A stretch of 25,135 bases of DNA from Cyclostephanos tholiformis. Taxonomy: Eukaryota > Bacillariophyta > Thalassiosirophyceae > Thalassiosirales > Thalassiosiraceae. This document shows positions 8,261-20,202 of this stretch, one piece after another. A program made the position numbers and the translations under genes. Each line of letters begins with the position of its first letter. Positions within the stretch are counted from its first letter, which is position 1. Location of the stretch: the NCBI GenBank assembly GCA_036939975.1, contig JALLPB010000697.1, positions 1 through 25,135 of the forward strand. Direction: 5' to 3'. Below the pieces are notes generated by a model. That model made no database searches and had not been told where the DNA came from. It saw only the letters and a program-made list of their open reading frames with translations.

Positions 8261-11200
8261 ATGGCACGACAAATCGCCACTAGCACCTCCGCCTCTGCAA
8301 CTACAGGCGAGGGAAAGCTGCTCCCTACCGTCCCCGATGGAAAGACACCTCGACCGCCACGAAGACGTAAGCAGCAGCAAACGGCAAAGAACACGTCAGC
8401 GGCGCCGCTGTCCATTAACGACTTCTCGTCATCGCCGAACGATAAAGAGTATTCCTTCGCCTCGTCTACATCAGGAACTGGCGGGGCAATAACTGGCGTG
8501 AATTCCGATCCTTCCAAAAGCGGACGAAAGGCCAAAATCTCTATGATGTCTGTGACGGGAAAAGAGAATTCCATCAACGACTGTGGTCGCTGCCGAAGTC
8601 GAATCGTTGACGGAAGGGACGAGCGCACAAAAATGACAGTAGTGGATCAGCAGCGAATCGCAATCGCGACAAAGACTGATGACAGGTCTAAATCCTCGGC
8701 TCAGCATAAAATGCAGGAGCTTAATGATGGCATGGCCAAAGTAACGCTCGGCAGGAAAGACACAAATAGCTTATCTAGAGTTGGCTCCTCAGATGATGCA
8801 GACTCAGTACATCGAATGGGCCCATTCCCACCAAAAGGTTTCGTGTCTAATACCATCATCGCTTCAACATCCATAAGTGGATCACCGAAGTATGTCCTTC
8901 AAAACTCTCTCCAGATGATCGAAAAAACAACTGACATTGATCTAGGGTTGAAAAATTTTCAATTACCCTCAATGATGAATGTTGTGGCATCGGAATCATT
9001 CTCGTTAGGACCTTCAGAGTCCATGTTGTTGGAAGAGAACACAGCAAAACTAATTGACACCGCAAAGCGGTGTCTGAAGTCGTTGCCATCGGCCACGCCC
9101 GGCAGCACATCGAAAAAGTTAGCCAATTCCAATAATGCTAAGGTTGAGTCGGAATTAGCTCTGATGCGTGTGGCACTGTACTCGTTGAGATCCATCCTGC
9201 CAACGATACTCGAAAGTAACAAATCTCAATCCATTGTCCAAATTGTGATCAAGTTATTATATCACTGCGTTGTCATCTCTGGGGATGTTTGTCACGGGAA
9301 GTTCGAAACATTTACCACAGCGTCCACTTCCTCGTCAAGTGAACAGGAGGGACTAGCAGTAATAGAATATGCAATTATTTGTCTAGGGGCATATGAGGGT
9401 CTTGGAAAATGCCTCAATATGGGAGGTCCATCATCCACGACTATAAAGGGCGCAGTTGCGTGGGATGAGTTGATACTTTTGCCTGATTCCGGTGCCTTAT
9501 CTCCGCCGACAATATTGCCCCATCGACAACTTGTGAAGATTGCCATAGAAAGCACATTATGTGCTTCGTCCTCATTTCTCTACCTTTCGCTTATGTCCAT
9601 TCACGCGAGATCTCGAGCTATTAACGAGCTATGGACGGTTCCCAACGAGTTTCATTTTTCATCAAGTGTAATTGATGAGACTTGTTCTGATGAATATGAG
9701 GAGATTCCCACATTTCAAAAGTTATTGAATGTGGCGAATTCCTTCGTTATCGAATCCCTCTTGATGGGCGAAGAAAATAATGACAAACGAACCTTAAACG
9801 TCGATGCTCTTCGACATGTGAGGAAAGGATTTAGGATACTTTGGGATGGTGCCCGGACCATAGAAGGCCTTTGCACTGTCAACAATCCACCTTCCTTGAG
9901 AATATGTTCTTTAGATCTACAAAGTGAGGCGATTCATTTCATTCTTCGATCTTTGAAGAGTGTTCTTCGACACTTTCCTGATTTGCTGTTAGACGAAAAG
10001 GCACCGTCGACAACGAAAGAAATTTTCGCCTTATTTGACCGAGCATCGGCTTCGGCAATAAAATCCGCAAACGTTTTACGGATTTTAACAGAAACAGACC
10101 AAACGAATGAAAGTGTGTTGATTCACTTTCATAGTTTTGTTGGAGCCCAGCTTGATTTTTTAGCAATGCATCTCTTTTCTGCGAATTCGTGTGGTGAGGT
10201 GATACCGCTACCATCGTCATATTATGAATATTTTGCTTGTAGATTGATTCATCGTTGGCGGCTGCTAAGGATGGTGGAGAATGATCATAACTTGACGTCC
10301 TTGCTTTTTGACAAAAATTGGACGAATACAATAAGTTGTGGAGACTCTGAATCTATGGTTGGCGCTGCCACGTCGACATTAATCCATATGGTTCTTCTGG
10401 CGCTGCAATCCTTGACAATCGACTCAGACCCAACGAATATATCTGATCCTATTCATGAACGCATTATCTTGAACTTTGAGCTTATTGTCATTAAAAACTC
10501 TTCAACGGCAAGCCAGAGTCGTTGCAGATCAATGCTCACTGAGCTTGATTTGCAGAGGGAGGCGTCCAAAATAATATCATCCGCGCAGTCTGGAACTTCA
10601 TATTCGACAAAAGGACAATATATTGCTGTGGTGGCGTCGGTGCTTTGGCGTTGCTACGCCCCGCTTGAGACTAAGTTGTCACAGTCGACAAAAGATCAAG
10701 CACGAAGTTTGAATTTCCGTCTGGCATCCGCTGACAGCTGTGGCAAATCGGCATTGCTATATGGCGTTGCATCAGAAGACTCTTCTTTAATTTCTGACAA
10801 ACTTGATGAATATGCCATCAATGCAGACTTACAATTACAAAAATGTTATGAAGTGTTGGTGAACGAGCTTAGTCAATTAAAGATGATTCGTTTTGATCGC
10901 AAAGCACCCACCATTTTAGCAATCGAAATGTTTGCGAAGGTTAGTAAATTCGTGTTTATGGTATTCCAATTGAGTTTGTCCTTAACATTTACCCCATGTC
11001 GTTATCTTTCAGGCTGCTTCGTATCTTGGGCGACGAAGATATGAGAAAAAGGTGGGTATTGGAATACGTTCTTTTTTATTGTCACGGTGGACTCTCTCAA
11101 CGCGAATTCTTGTTTAATCCTCTCTATGCTCAGGAGTTTTGGGCCTCAATACTGCCACAGTTATTTGCTTGTGATGTACTAACAAAGGTGGCAACCAAGG

Positions 11201-14200
11201 CTTCTGATAAAGAGTTATTCAATACATATCAGGTATCGAGTCGCTACATGCTTTTGTCATCTGCATTGGATGCCTCGGGAAAATACGCAGAATCTTGTGC
11301 TGCCTTAGCATTGGCAGCGTGTTGTGCATTGGAATGTTCACCTCAATTATACGGGATAACAAAAGTTGAATCAAATGAAGGAGACTTGATAGCAGAAAAA
11401 ATACTTCTTTTTCATGAAACCGCACTAGACGGCAGATCTCAGGATAGAGTCGGACTTTCCGCGATACTTACTAGGTTGACCCGCACATACATAGAGCACA
11501 GAAAGAAATTGAAAGACATATTGGCTCGAGACTGCCTCATTTTGTCTTCTGGACATTCTCTCACCTTGGCGCTGAAAAACACCATAATAGAAAAAATCAT
11601 GGTGGCTGCTTCCACTTCTTCGGGCGAGAAAAAATCCTTTGAAGGAACAAGTTTAGGGACAATCTTTTATTCAAAACTTCTTGACTGTGCCGTGCGTCCT
11701 GAACGTGATCTAACTGCGGCCCAAATAGCTGGCGTTGTGCGTGATGTTCTGAGATCCGCAATCAAGGTCGCGAAGTTCAATCTCGCGGATGACTACGATT
11801 TTTTCTTGCACGTCACCGAAGAGCTAAATTGTTTTTTGCAAGCGCAGAAGAGGAGGCTCGACATCTTAATTGACCCAGATTTGCTGCAGGTTCTTTCGTC
11901 GTCTTTCCACGTGACGTTTGCGCTGCAGTTATTTGATTCGCAGCTTTTTTATCTGCCACGAAAATCATCATGGGCACTGTGCGAAAACTCTTTAGAGAAG
12001 CAAGAGTTTAAGATCCTACAACTATCATGTATGCATCTACAACTGGCCGAGAGGCAATTTGCGAAAGCGTTCATGGATGAAGCGAGTGCCCGTGACGCTT
12101 GTTTTTTCGTCCAATGGGCAGCTGTGCAGTTCCACCAAGCTATTCTTTCGGAGTATCTATCTCTTGCGATATCTGACGATGCTCAAACTATTTCCCATTC
12201 TCTCACAAAAAAAATCCAGTTAGTCACTGAAAAACATACATCGGCCCTGTGCTCTTGTAGGTGAGTAGCGTTCAATTACCAAATCAACAATTAGCTGCCC
12301 CCACATCGCCTGTTAAACGATTTAATATTTCATCCTCTAGCCGTGCTATCGACCGATTGAGCGACTCTGATGAGGAAGTTTGTCCTGATGTTGTCACATC
12401 ATTATCTTCGACATTAAAGCGACTGATGTTTTGGTTTATGTATCACGGCGATCCGATATCGGCCGCTGGATGCTTTATCTTGTTGCAAAAATCATACTCC
12501 TTCTTGGTTCAGTCAAATCATCTACTCCATGGAGTTGTTGATTTTTTTTCGATTACATCACAATTCGACGATTTAGTCATACCTTTTTGCAACCTTTTTG
12601 TTTTTGATAGCTCTGAATCAGATGACTTACAAGATGTAATGATTCGGCGATGTCTGGCCTTAACTTATCAAGTCTTTGATAAACCATCTGTCATATGTTC
12701 TATCACTCCTGAATTGAGAAAACTATTGTGCCAATCGTGTGAATGTCTTGACGCAGACACATCGGCAAAATCTGAAAACACAAATGATGCAGAAACGATA
12801 GACACTGTTATGGCCGCCCAGATTACTCTTGGAATTCAGAGGAGAATATTAGTAACAACAATGCTCATGCTCAATTCAAAGATTTGCATTGATGCTGGGA
12901 AGCCTTCGACTGCTGCTGTGTACCTTGGCTGGTGTCGTGTTCAGTGCAGAGAATGTGTGAGGTGCCTTCGCTTTGCTCGGAGTTGCTCGAACAATTTGAC
13001 GTTGGATGATATAGCAGTCCAAGTCGATGATATTCTTACAATGTGCTACGAGCAATTAGCTAGTGCGTTCTGCCTACTGGGAATCCGAAGAAAAGCGGAA
13101 GATCACGCTTTGTTGTCTGTTTTAAAGCAGCGAATTCTATCCTCCGAATCTTTTCGTCAAGTAGAAATGCAGGATTTGGTTGATTTGATTGATCTGCATG
13201 ATGGGCACGAGTGTTTCCTTCAGCTTATTCGGTCGCTCATGAAAGTAAAATCTCTATCTTCATCTCCCGATTTGATTGTATCGCACCTTATTACGATAAA
13301 TAATGCGGCATCGAAATTCAATGTTGACGTATGCGACAAGTCAATGCGCCTCTATCACATCCTTTGCAAATCGAAAAATGCTCTGGCTTGTGAGTTTTGA
13401 CATCGTTATCATCATTCGTTTTACTTATATACAAGGTTTCTTATCCTTTTCCCTCGCTTCTCCAATCCACTTATAGTTGATGTTTCCTTTCAGCACGTGC
13501 CTGACTTCAGGGCCAAGTATCAGCTCGACATCGATAGAATTTATCAGTATCTGAGCCAATATTCCGGCCAAGATGATAAGGATACATTTATTTCCACATC
13601 ATACTTCACAAAACGAGTTTGCGACGACCTGAAACTGCGAATTCATCACCATCTCGGCTCTAGATTGATTGATATTGATTTAACCGAAACGTCAAGGGCT
13701 CATTTGGAGGAAATCACGGGCTCTAGGTTTCCCTCTGGGATTTGTAATGCTGAAGCCTACTACAGATTAGGACTTGTCGCGCTTAGCTCATTAAGAAAGA
13801 GTGGAGAGCTGCAAAGAATGTGGGCTCAGAATGCTGTTTTCCCAGATGAACGCCAGCTCAAAGCATATTCTGATGATGATAAATCCTCTGTATCTTCTGT
13901 GCTTGAGGCGAGACAGTTCTTTCGTTGCGCTCTAATGAATGCCCCCCCAGCATCCTTCGACCTGACGAAGAACATACTGAGATGCCTTGCACTTGTCACG
14001 GGTCCAACAGAAGGAGAGTCAGCGAAAGGACTGACATCGGCAACTTTAATACACATGTCTGTTGGAGGATCCTCGCGAAACATAGTCCAGGATGAATTGA
14101 ATGGAGGAAAAACACATGCATTGTTCCAAGCGTTCGAGGACGAATCACTTGATTATGAAGCAAGGATCAAAAAATTAGAGCGTTCACTTTTAGATCTTGG

Positions 14201-15883
14201 GGATTGTCTCCCCACGAGTTGGAACATTTCCACTCTAGCGACATGTCCAACTGGTGAACTTATTGTGTCATCGATTTGCACCTCATTATGCAGCAGCAGA
14301 AAAAATGTCACAAAATTTTCCAATGCGTGCATATTTCCGGCCACTGAATCAATATCCAATGATGACTCATGGATTGGCATACGTGCGGATGTTCTTCGTC
14401 CTTTCGATAGAATTATTGAGAGGAGTCAAAATCATCTCCAGGGTATGACTGAAGAAATTCAACTCACCCAGTACGATGCAAAATCTGCAAGGCGCGAATG
14501 GTGGAGGGAGAGACGCACTTTTGATGAGGACCTCCAAAAACTACTTCAACATGCTGAGAGAAAATACTTCAGTCGAGATCCAATCCAGCAAAGTTTGATT
14601 CCTGATGAGCTGTTCCATTGTGAAAGAGACACCAGCTCGGTTCACGACGACGACGACGACGACAACTCGGAATGCTCTGATTCGGGACCTGGGAATGTAG
14701 ATTCTAAGTTTGCGGCAGTTGAGTCCCTTGAAATTACTGATTTTGACATGGAAACTGAAAAAATGAAGCTGATGAAGCTGACAGTATCTGTGATAAAGTC
14801 GAAACTAGTGTCCTATGGTGTACCGGAAAATGCAATCAAAAAGAGGAGCAAGTCTGACTTGGTTCATCTGCTCTTATCTGAGATGGAAACTGCCAGCCGC
14901 AGTTCAATCAACAGTGCAACGACCAACACAGTGAATAGTGCCCGTAAATGTTCACGAAATACCGATGGAGATCGGGAAGGACTGGAGGAAGCTTGCATAG
15001 TACTAATCCTTGACGAGCATTTGCAAAGATTTCCTTTGGAAAGTATGGAAATGTTGTCGAATATAGCCATCACACGAGTCCCCTCCCTTCCATTTGTTCA
15101 TGCAATACTTCTTGAAAGCGAGATGATTCATTCAACTGGCACACTTCCAGTGGTCGACCCAACAAAACTTAAATATGTCATAGATCCCGAATCCAACCTT
15201 TCAGAGACTGCATCGACTTTGGGCACTGCCCTATACTCGATGGCTTCAAAGCATAGCTGGAAGTGGGAAGGAGTTGTTGGGCGGCTTCCACCAGTTAATT
15301 TTATGTCTGAAGCGTTAGCTGAAGAGGACGGCATGTACCTATTCTGTGGTCATGGTGGCGGTGAAAATGCCTTTTCACGGTCACAAGTTGAAGCGTTGCT
15401 GAAAGGACGAGATGATGGGATCCGAGGATGCCGATCTTCAGTAGTTTTGATGGGATGCAGCAGTGGCAAACTCCAATCGGTGAACACGCCTAAACTGAAT
15501 CCATCCGCATATGATTACACCATGCACTATGAGCCGGAGGGTATTGCATTGAGTTATCTGTACGCTGGTGCCCCATGTGTCGTAGGAAACTTATGGGATG
15601 TCACCGACCGAGATATAGATCGGTATGTTGTCTTCTTGCCTTGCCAGAAGTTAAATTCTTGTTATTATTGTTCGCTCACATCGATCTACGTTCTCTCTAT
15701 TATCAAAGATACTGCCTCACATTAATGGAAGACTTTTTTCGAACTCATGCAGACAACTTTTGCCAGAACCCCAGTCTTGCAAAGTGTGTTGCCTATGCAA
15801 GGAGGGCGTGCAAACTACGCTTCATTGTCGGTAGTGCACCTGTGTGCTACGGATTGCCTGTCGCAAGTTCCATGCACTTATAA
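8261..15883 (+). CDS. ESP1: Separase (cysteine protease, peptidase family C50)
   Basis: Separase cleaves the kleisin subunit of cohesin to release sister chromatids at anaphase. I rebuilt six exons: 8261-10939, 11013-11051, 11134-12260, 12341-13389, 13477-15622, 15709-15883. Introns are 73, 82, 80, 87 and 86 nt, all GT-AG with GTNNGT donors. Total length is 7215 nt, 2404 residues, with all phases matching. The catalytic domain is C-terminal: His about 2257 in 'FCGHGGGE' (codon 15351) and Cys about 2292 in 'VVLMGCSSGKL' (codon 15456). The conserved 'NLWDVTDRDIDR' is completed across intron 5, and the protein ends '..GSAPVCYGLPV' as the family does. The N-terminal 1900 residues are helical and degenerate, probably the superhelical scaffold. 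An Asp run lies near 14646-14664. A SAP-like segment lies at residues about 2066-2098. The 13-codon exon 2 is needed to keep frame. Large size is normal for separases. Confidence 0.93.
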
Positions 15884-16496
15884 GGTATCCAATATCAAAA
15901 TGACCTATCGTTCATGATACCAAAGCGCAAGCATTTTTCCTGTCTCTGATGCGCCATTCTATTGTAAAGTCATTTCGTCATCCCTGAATCAGGGGTTGGC
16001 AAGATTAGTGTTTCATTCATCATTACACAACTAGGATCCCAGTGAAGCATGAGCGAGATAAGGCTCCCTTGGCATCAACCATCAGCGGCAAAAAAGAACA
16101 ATCCCAGTTAATACCTTATCCTACAGTCGAAAATCTCTCGAGTCAAATAGTTTGAACACCATTGCAAAAGCTCTCAAGAATAACCCTATTCCGTTAACTG
16201 AGCCCCACGCCCGTTCACCCCATGATATCCCATATATTGTTGCTTTCGCTAATATATTAAACAACATGCTGCTTATTGATATTAATCATAGAATAGATAC
16301 ACACAAAGTCAATAAGAGCATGGCTCATAAACCAAATTGATGACTTGTTTATTGTATGAACAAATCTTTCTCCGCAGTTAGGGTCCGTGCGGTACAAAAT
16401 TGAACTCGTGTTTGAGAAACCTCTTATGCTTATTCATATTATTTTTATTCTAATGGTCATACTCTATCACAGATGGGGCGACCCAGCACACCCGCT
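15884..16496. other. Convergent intergenic region between separase and TRM1
   Basis: This 613-bp stretch follows the separase stop and precedes the TRM1 stop on the other strand, so it should hold both 3' ends. It is AT-rich, especially 16230-16340 and 16420-16470. A 62-codon ORF (16152-16340, plus) and a 41-codon open stretch (about 16033-16158) have no recognisable features. I see no RNA gene, mobile element or structured repeat. Confidence 0.45.
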
Positions 16497-19100
16497 CTAA
16501 CTTAGCGAATCTTGCTTTCGTTTGTTCCTGCCAGAAGCAGCCTTCTTCGGGCCCCAGTTAGCGCTCGGGTTTAAAGCCCATCGCTTCGCCTTCTTTCGCT
16601 CCGCTCCGAATTCTTCGGGTATCGTAAAATTGATCTCGGTACGTATATCACTCGATAGAATCTTTGTCGCAATATCCGCGTTAGTTTCAGGCGGAGCACT
16701 GGTCCCCTGTTCTTCCCCCTCCCGGTGCTTCTTGGATTCTTTCCTCTTGTGCGGAGGATGCTCTTTGCACCACGCTCGGACAACATCCCAAACTACGTGG
16801 TTGGGCGCGTCTGTCTTGACGGCCTGCGGTTCCTTGTGATAGGCGCTGACTCGGTATCCCGCATTTACGAGCGCGGCCTTGAAGACGGTCATGGGTATCG
16901 TGGCGCTATTAACGGAGCTGCACAGCGACGGTAGCAGGTGGTACAGAGGAACGTCTTGCAGCTCCTCGCTCACCGAGACCAATAGCCCATGCAACGTCGT
17001 CGAGGTGTGCAGGGGGTGCACGGGCGACCCCCCTGATGGGTTGATGCCACCGTTCGCTCTGGCGGCTTCCAACCTTTCGATTGCATCGTTGACGACGTCC
17101 ACGTCGTGCAATGGACCGATCCACCTTACGGGGATAGACGTAGTCGACAAGCCTTTTCAGTGAATGCTTATTTATTTAAGAACATGAGAGCGTGGTTAAC
17201 TCACATCGGACCGCCCACCTTGTACGGACCGCCAGTCTCGCCGCAAACTTGCTCATCGCATGGTCCCCTACCGTTGCGGTAGACGTTGGATTTCTTTCCA
17301 TCGTCCTTCGCCTCTGTACCGTCGTTCCCTCGCCGTTGGGCCGACACGTAGTCGTTCGTTGCCACGGGCGTTACGTGGAAGGACGAGCATCTTATGGATT
17401 GGAATAAATGTCCATGACTCAGGGCCAAATTGTTAACCTTCGTTGTTGCGACGAGGAGACGAGAATGACGAGACGATCATGTTAATAAAGAGAAAGAGTA
17501 AGTACGTAGTTATGAACGAGCAAACGAAAGCAAACAAAACGGATGAAATACCCACCCCGGCCTTATCGTCGTAAACCTCCACGAAGACCCTGCAGTAAAA
17601 CGCCATCCCGACGCTCAACACCGGCCTTATCGTGCGCCCATATCGTCCGGCCACGACGCTAAGATGATACAGCAATATTCGCAATGCCAATTCCTGTAAG
17701 TATCCCGCCCTCTGTATCGGCATGGCGCCGTACCGTCCGTAGCAAGTCTCCGGATGTGACCCACCGAGTGCGGCCATGTCCGTGCACGTCACGGCAAGCA
17801 GTCCACCGTCGGCTATCGACTGCATCGCGGCGTCAACGAAAGGCGCGGCCGAGCCGTACGGATCGAGGTCGATGACGTCGAACTGCGGAGTCTGATGATG
17901 GAATTGGGTATGGTTGTACTGATTCGATTGGAGTTTGGGGGGTAGTCGAGAAACGTACATCTCGTGAGTGGCATCTCCCACCTGCAGTCGTATGCCACGG
18001 GGACGAACTCTGGTATTATGAGAGCAGTTCATCGAAATAGAGTCCTTCTCCTTCATGTCGTCGTCGTCATCATCGCACCCAACCACCAAATCATCCGCCA
18101 ATCCGTTCCGAATTACGTTCTCTTTCGCCATGTCCACCGCCACTGGATCTATGTCATTAACCACGATGGAACGTATCCCCGGCACCTCCTTCCAATATCG
18201 TAATGAGCGCAATCCTGATGCCGCCAATGCCTCGAATATAGACATGCCATCGAGGGTATTCGACGATCCCCTCGTGATTTGAACGAAGTCAATCGACGAC
18301 TTCTCGCTAGCAACGAGCGCCTCGAGGTCGCGTTCGAATTTCGCATGTCGCGCCCTGCGCTCGTCCTTCGTCTCCTTAGTACCGCTACCAGTGGCATCGC
18401 CCACTTCCCCCCCGCCATCGTTCTTCTTACCATCCTCCCCCCCCCCCTCCTCCCCTTCTCGCATCATCCTCCTTCGAATCTCCTTCCTCTTCCTCGTCGT
18501 CCACGACCTTTCCATCCTCCTCTCGGCGTACATCCCCAGCATCAGCACCGATAGGTCCCGATTCTGCACCTGCACAGGGTTGTAAAAGACGGAATTCTCG
18601 ACCTTGGGATATAGCATCGTTATCTGTCCCTCGGTTATTAGCTCGTGTCCATCCGGCACGTCGATGGAGACGGATGAGGAGGCGGCAATATTTTCGTCGA
18701 CGACGCCCCCGGCACTTCCTCCTCCTCCTCCTCCTCCCCCTACCATGGTTTCATCGCGTCTTGGGGGTGGTGGCACGTCGACGCCATGGTGCGTCGTCGA
18801 CATCATGGTCCCTCCTCCCGTATGAAGATCGCCCAGGATGGATGGGTCGATGCCGTTACTATCGGCGGTTCGGCGAAGGCGATCGCGAAACGACGCGAGC
18901 GGCGACGGGGACGGTTGTCGACCCTGATCGCGGCGAGACGACGACGACGAAGACGACGACGACCTTGACGACGAAAAAAGATATGGAAGCTGCCGCCTCC
19001 GACAGCTGCTGTCACGCAAGAAGAACGACGACGACGACGACGGCGACGACGACGATGGCGATGATGTTATGAGTTTCAGAGGCGCCGCCGCTCGACGCAT
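16497..19100 (-). CDS. TRM1: tRNA (guanine26-N2)-dimethyltransferase, Trm1 family
   Basis: Trm1 uses SAM to dimethylate G26 of tRNAs. Exons on the minus strand are 19100-17556, 17437-17205 and 17124-16497. Introns of 118 and 80 nt have GT donors and AAG acceptors, giving 801 residues in consistent frame. The first 70 residues are Arg/Ser-rich without acids at the start, resembling a mitochondrial (or plastid) presequence; yeast and human Trm1 serve nucleus and mitochondria. SAM-fold motifs are 'EALAASGLRS' (290-299), the 'NDIDP' strand end (315-319), catalytic-pocket 'DLDPYGS' (411-417) and 'TCTDMAALGG' (438-447). The C-terminal domain has 'GGPMWIGPLHD' spanning intron 2, 'NAGYRVS..H.EP..VKTDAP' and the terminal 'NPSANWGPK' signature. 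The zinc-site cysteines are altered: only C532 of the first pair, and C575/C580 spaced by four residues. Acidic and Gly-rich inserts occur at 214-250 and 342-352. Confidence 0.93.
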
Positions 19101-19288
19101 ACAAAGATCGGTAACCGACGGTCGATTGACGCCAGGACGGACTTCGGCAATATTATAATTCTTACTACCGTATTAATTTTTACTTGGGTGGTGGATAGAT
19201 CCGGTGAACCATACTCCTATTCCCACGTGAATCCATCCCCACGAACGATCAATTTCTATCAATAATTATTTTAGTGAAAGTGCCTTAA

Positions 19289-19772
19289 TGCCGCCTCGGC
19301 CATCGCGCTTGGAGAGGAGCCATAGTACTACGTGTATATTATGGGTCGGAGGAGGGTGAGGATATACCGAGGGATGTGACTCACGTCAGAGTCCATTCTT
19401 CCGTCAAGACGATTAGGGCGAGTGCATTCTGGAAACGCAGTCAATTGGTGATTGTCATTCGATTAAGGGGGGGGCATTCTGGAAACGCGCAGACAATTGG
19501 TGATTGAGATTCTCATCGATGGACTCGCGGAAATTGGGGATTACGGATTTTTTAGTTGCAAATCGCTTCAACGCTTTGACGTGCCCAAATCCGTCAAGAC
19601 GAATAAGGATGGAGCATTCAGGTATTGCTAGGGGTTAACAACAGTGACTCTCGGCGAGGGGTTGGAGGAGATCGGAGAGTATGCATTTGGATGGTGCACA
19701 ACGCTGCATGAAATCATCATACCCGATGCCATCAAGGAGATAAAGATGGTTGCGCGCAACATGAGCTCCTGA
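19289..19772 (+). pseudogene. Broken BspA-type leucine-rich-repeat (LRR_5) gene fragment
   Basis: The plus-strand translation shows BspA-like LRRs. First comes 'DIPRDVTHVRVHSSVKTI' then 'ASAFWKRSQLVIV' (frame from 19322). After a break the frame shifts by +1 and continues 'IDGLAEIGDYGFFSCKSL', 'RFDVPKSVKT' and, after an in-frame TAG at 19629-19631, 'VTLGEGLEEIGEYAF' and 'LHEIIIPDAIKEIK', ending at TGA 19770-19772. The repeated pattern of Leu, Ile, Ala-Phe and Cys positions is the LRR_5 consensus. The gene is inactivated by a partial internal duplication with frameshift (19424-19505) and the nonsense codon. Intact members of this family are abundant in diatom genomes and are usually of unknown or surface function (family knowledge). 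The right side is cut by the poly-C tract and gap. Confidence 0.78.
19424..19505 (+). repeat. Tandem duplication inside the LRR pseudogene
   Basis: Positions 19424-19453 and 19474-19505 share GCATTCTGGAAACGC followed by CAATTGGTGATT. The second copy has 2 extra bases between the shared blocks. The period is about 50 bp, and the duplication throws the LRR frame out. A third, weaker relative of the preceding bases (CCGTCAAGACGA) lies near 19590, but that one reflects a neighbouring LRR unit. Confidence 0.75.
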
Positions 19773-19795
19773 GTCCCAAGGGAGAGAACAGGATG

Positions 19796-19796
<1 letters not shown>

Positions 19797-19848
<52 letters not shown>

Positions 19849-19849
19849 N
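19797..19849. repeat. 52-nt poly-C tract ending in an N
   Basis: Fifty-two consecutive C are followed by a single N at 19849, then normal sequence. This is a place where the assembler could not read through a homopolymer or joined two pieces. Real length and contiguity are unknown. The proline-rich ORF that crosses it is an artefact. Confidence 0.9.
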
Positions 19850-19917
19850 TGGACTAACTTCTCATGTAGGCAAACTATTATAGGAATAACACTGAGGCTA
19901 GACTTAAAAATAAAGGA

Positions 19918-19944
19918 CCCCCCCCCCCCCCCCCCCCCCCCCCC
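19918..19944. repeat. 27-nt poly-C tract
   Basis: A second uninterrupted C run lies only 69 bp after the N-containing one. It is flanked by an AT-rich left side and a CGCGCTCCCC right side. Shorter C or G runs (6-10 nt) are also common in this contig, so G/C homopolymers seem a property of the genome or of its assembly. Confidence 0.9.
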
Positions 19945-20202
19945 GCGCTCCCCTCCTCGCGAGTATTATTGTAGACTTGTTGGGCAGTAGGGAAGGGATG
20001 ATGGGAGGGCCGTGTTTTTAATACCTGCCATTTGTAGGAATAGCATACCAAGACTAAATAATGACGGATACTTATTTTCATGCATTTATAAAAGAGGAGA
20101 GAGTAAAGGTTTAACCATAATCGCCCCAATGGTCAATCCGCCCAATGTCCCTAATACCACCCATCTCGTATAAAAAGGATCGTCCTCCTCTTTTTTATCC
20201 AT

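Noticed and set aside
16033..16340. Open frames after the separase stop (41 and 62 codons) considered as an extra terminal separase exon
   Set aside because: The separase already ends with the family-typical GLPV segment, and no donor before its stop would splice into them in frame.
19793..19990. Poly-proline ORF
   Set aside because: It is only the translation of the two poly-C tracts across an N.
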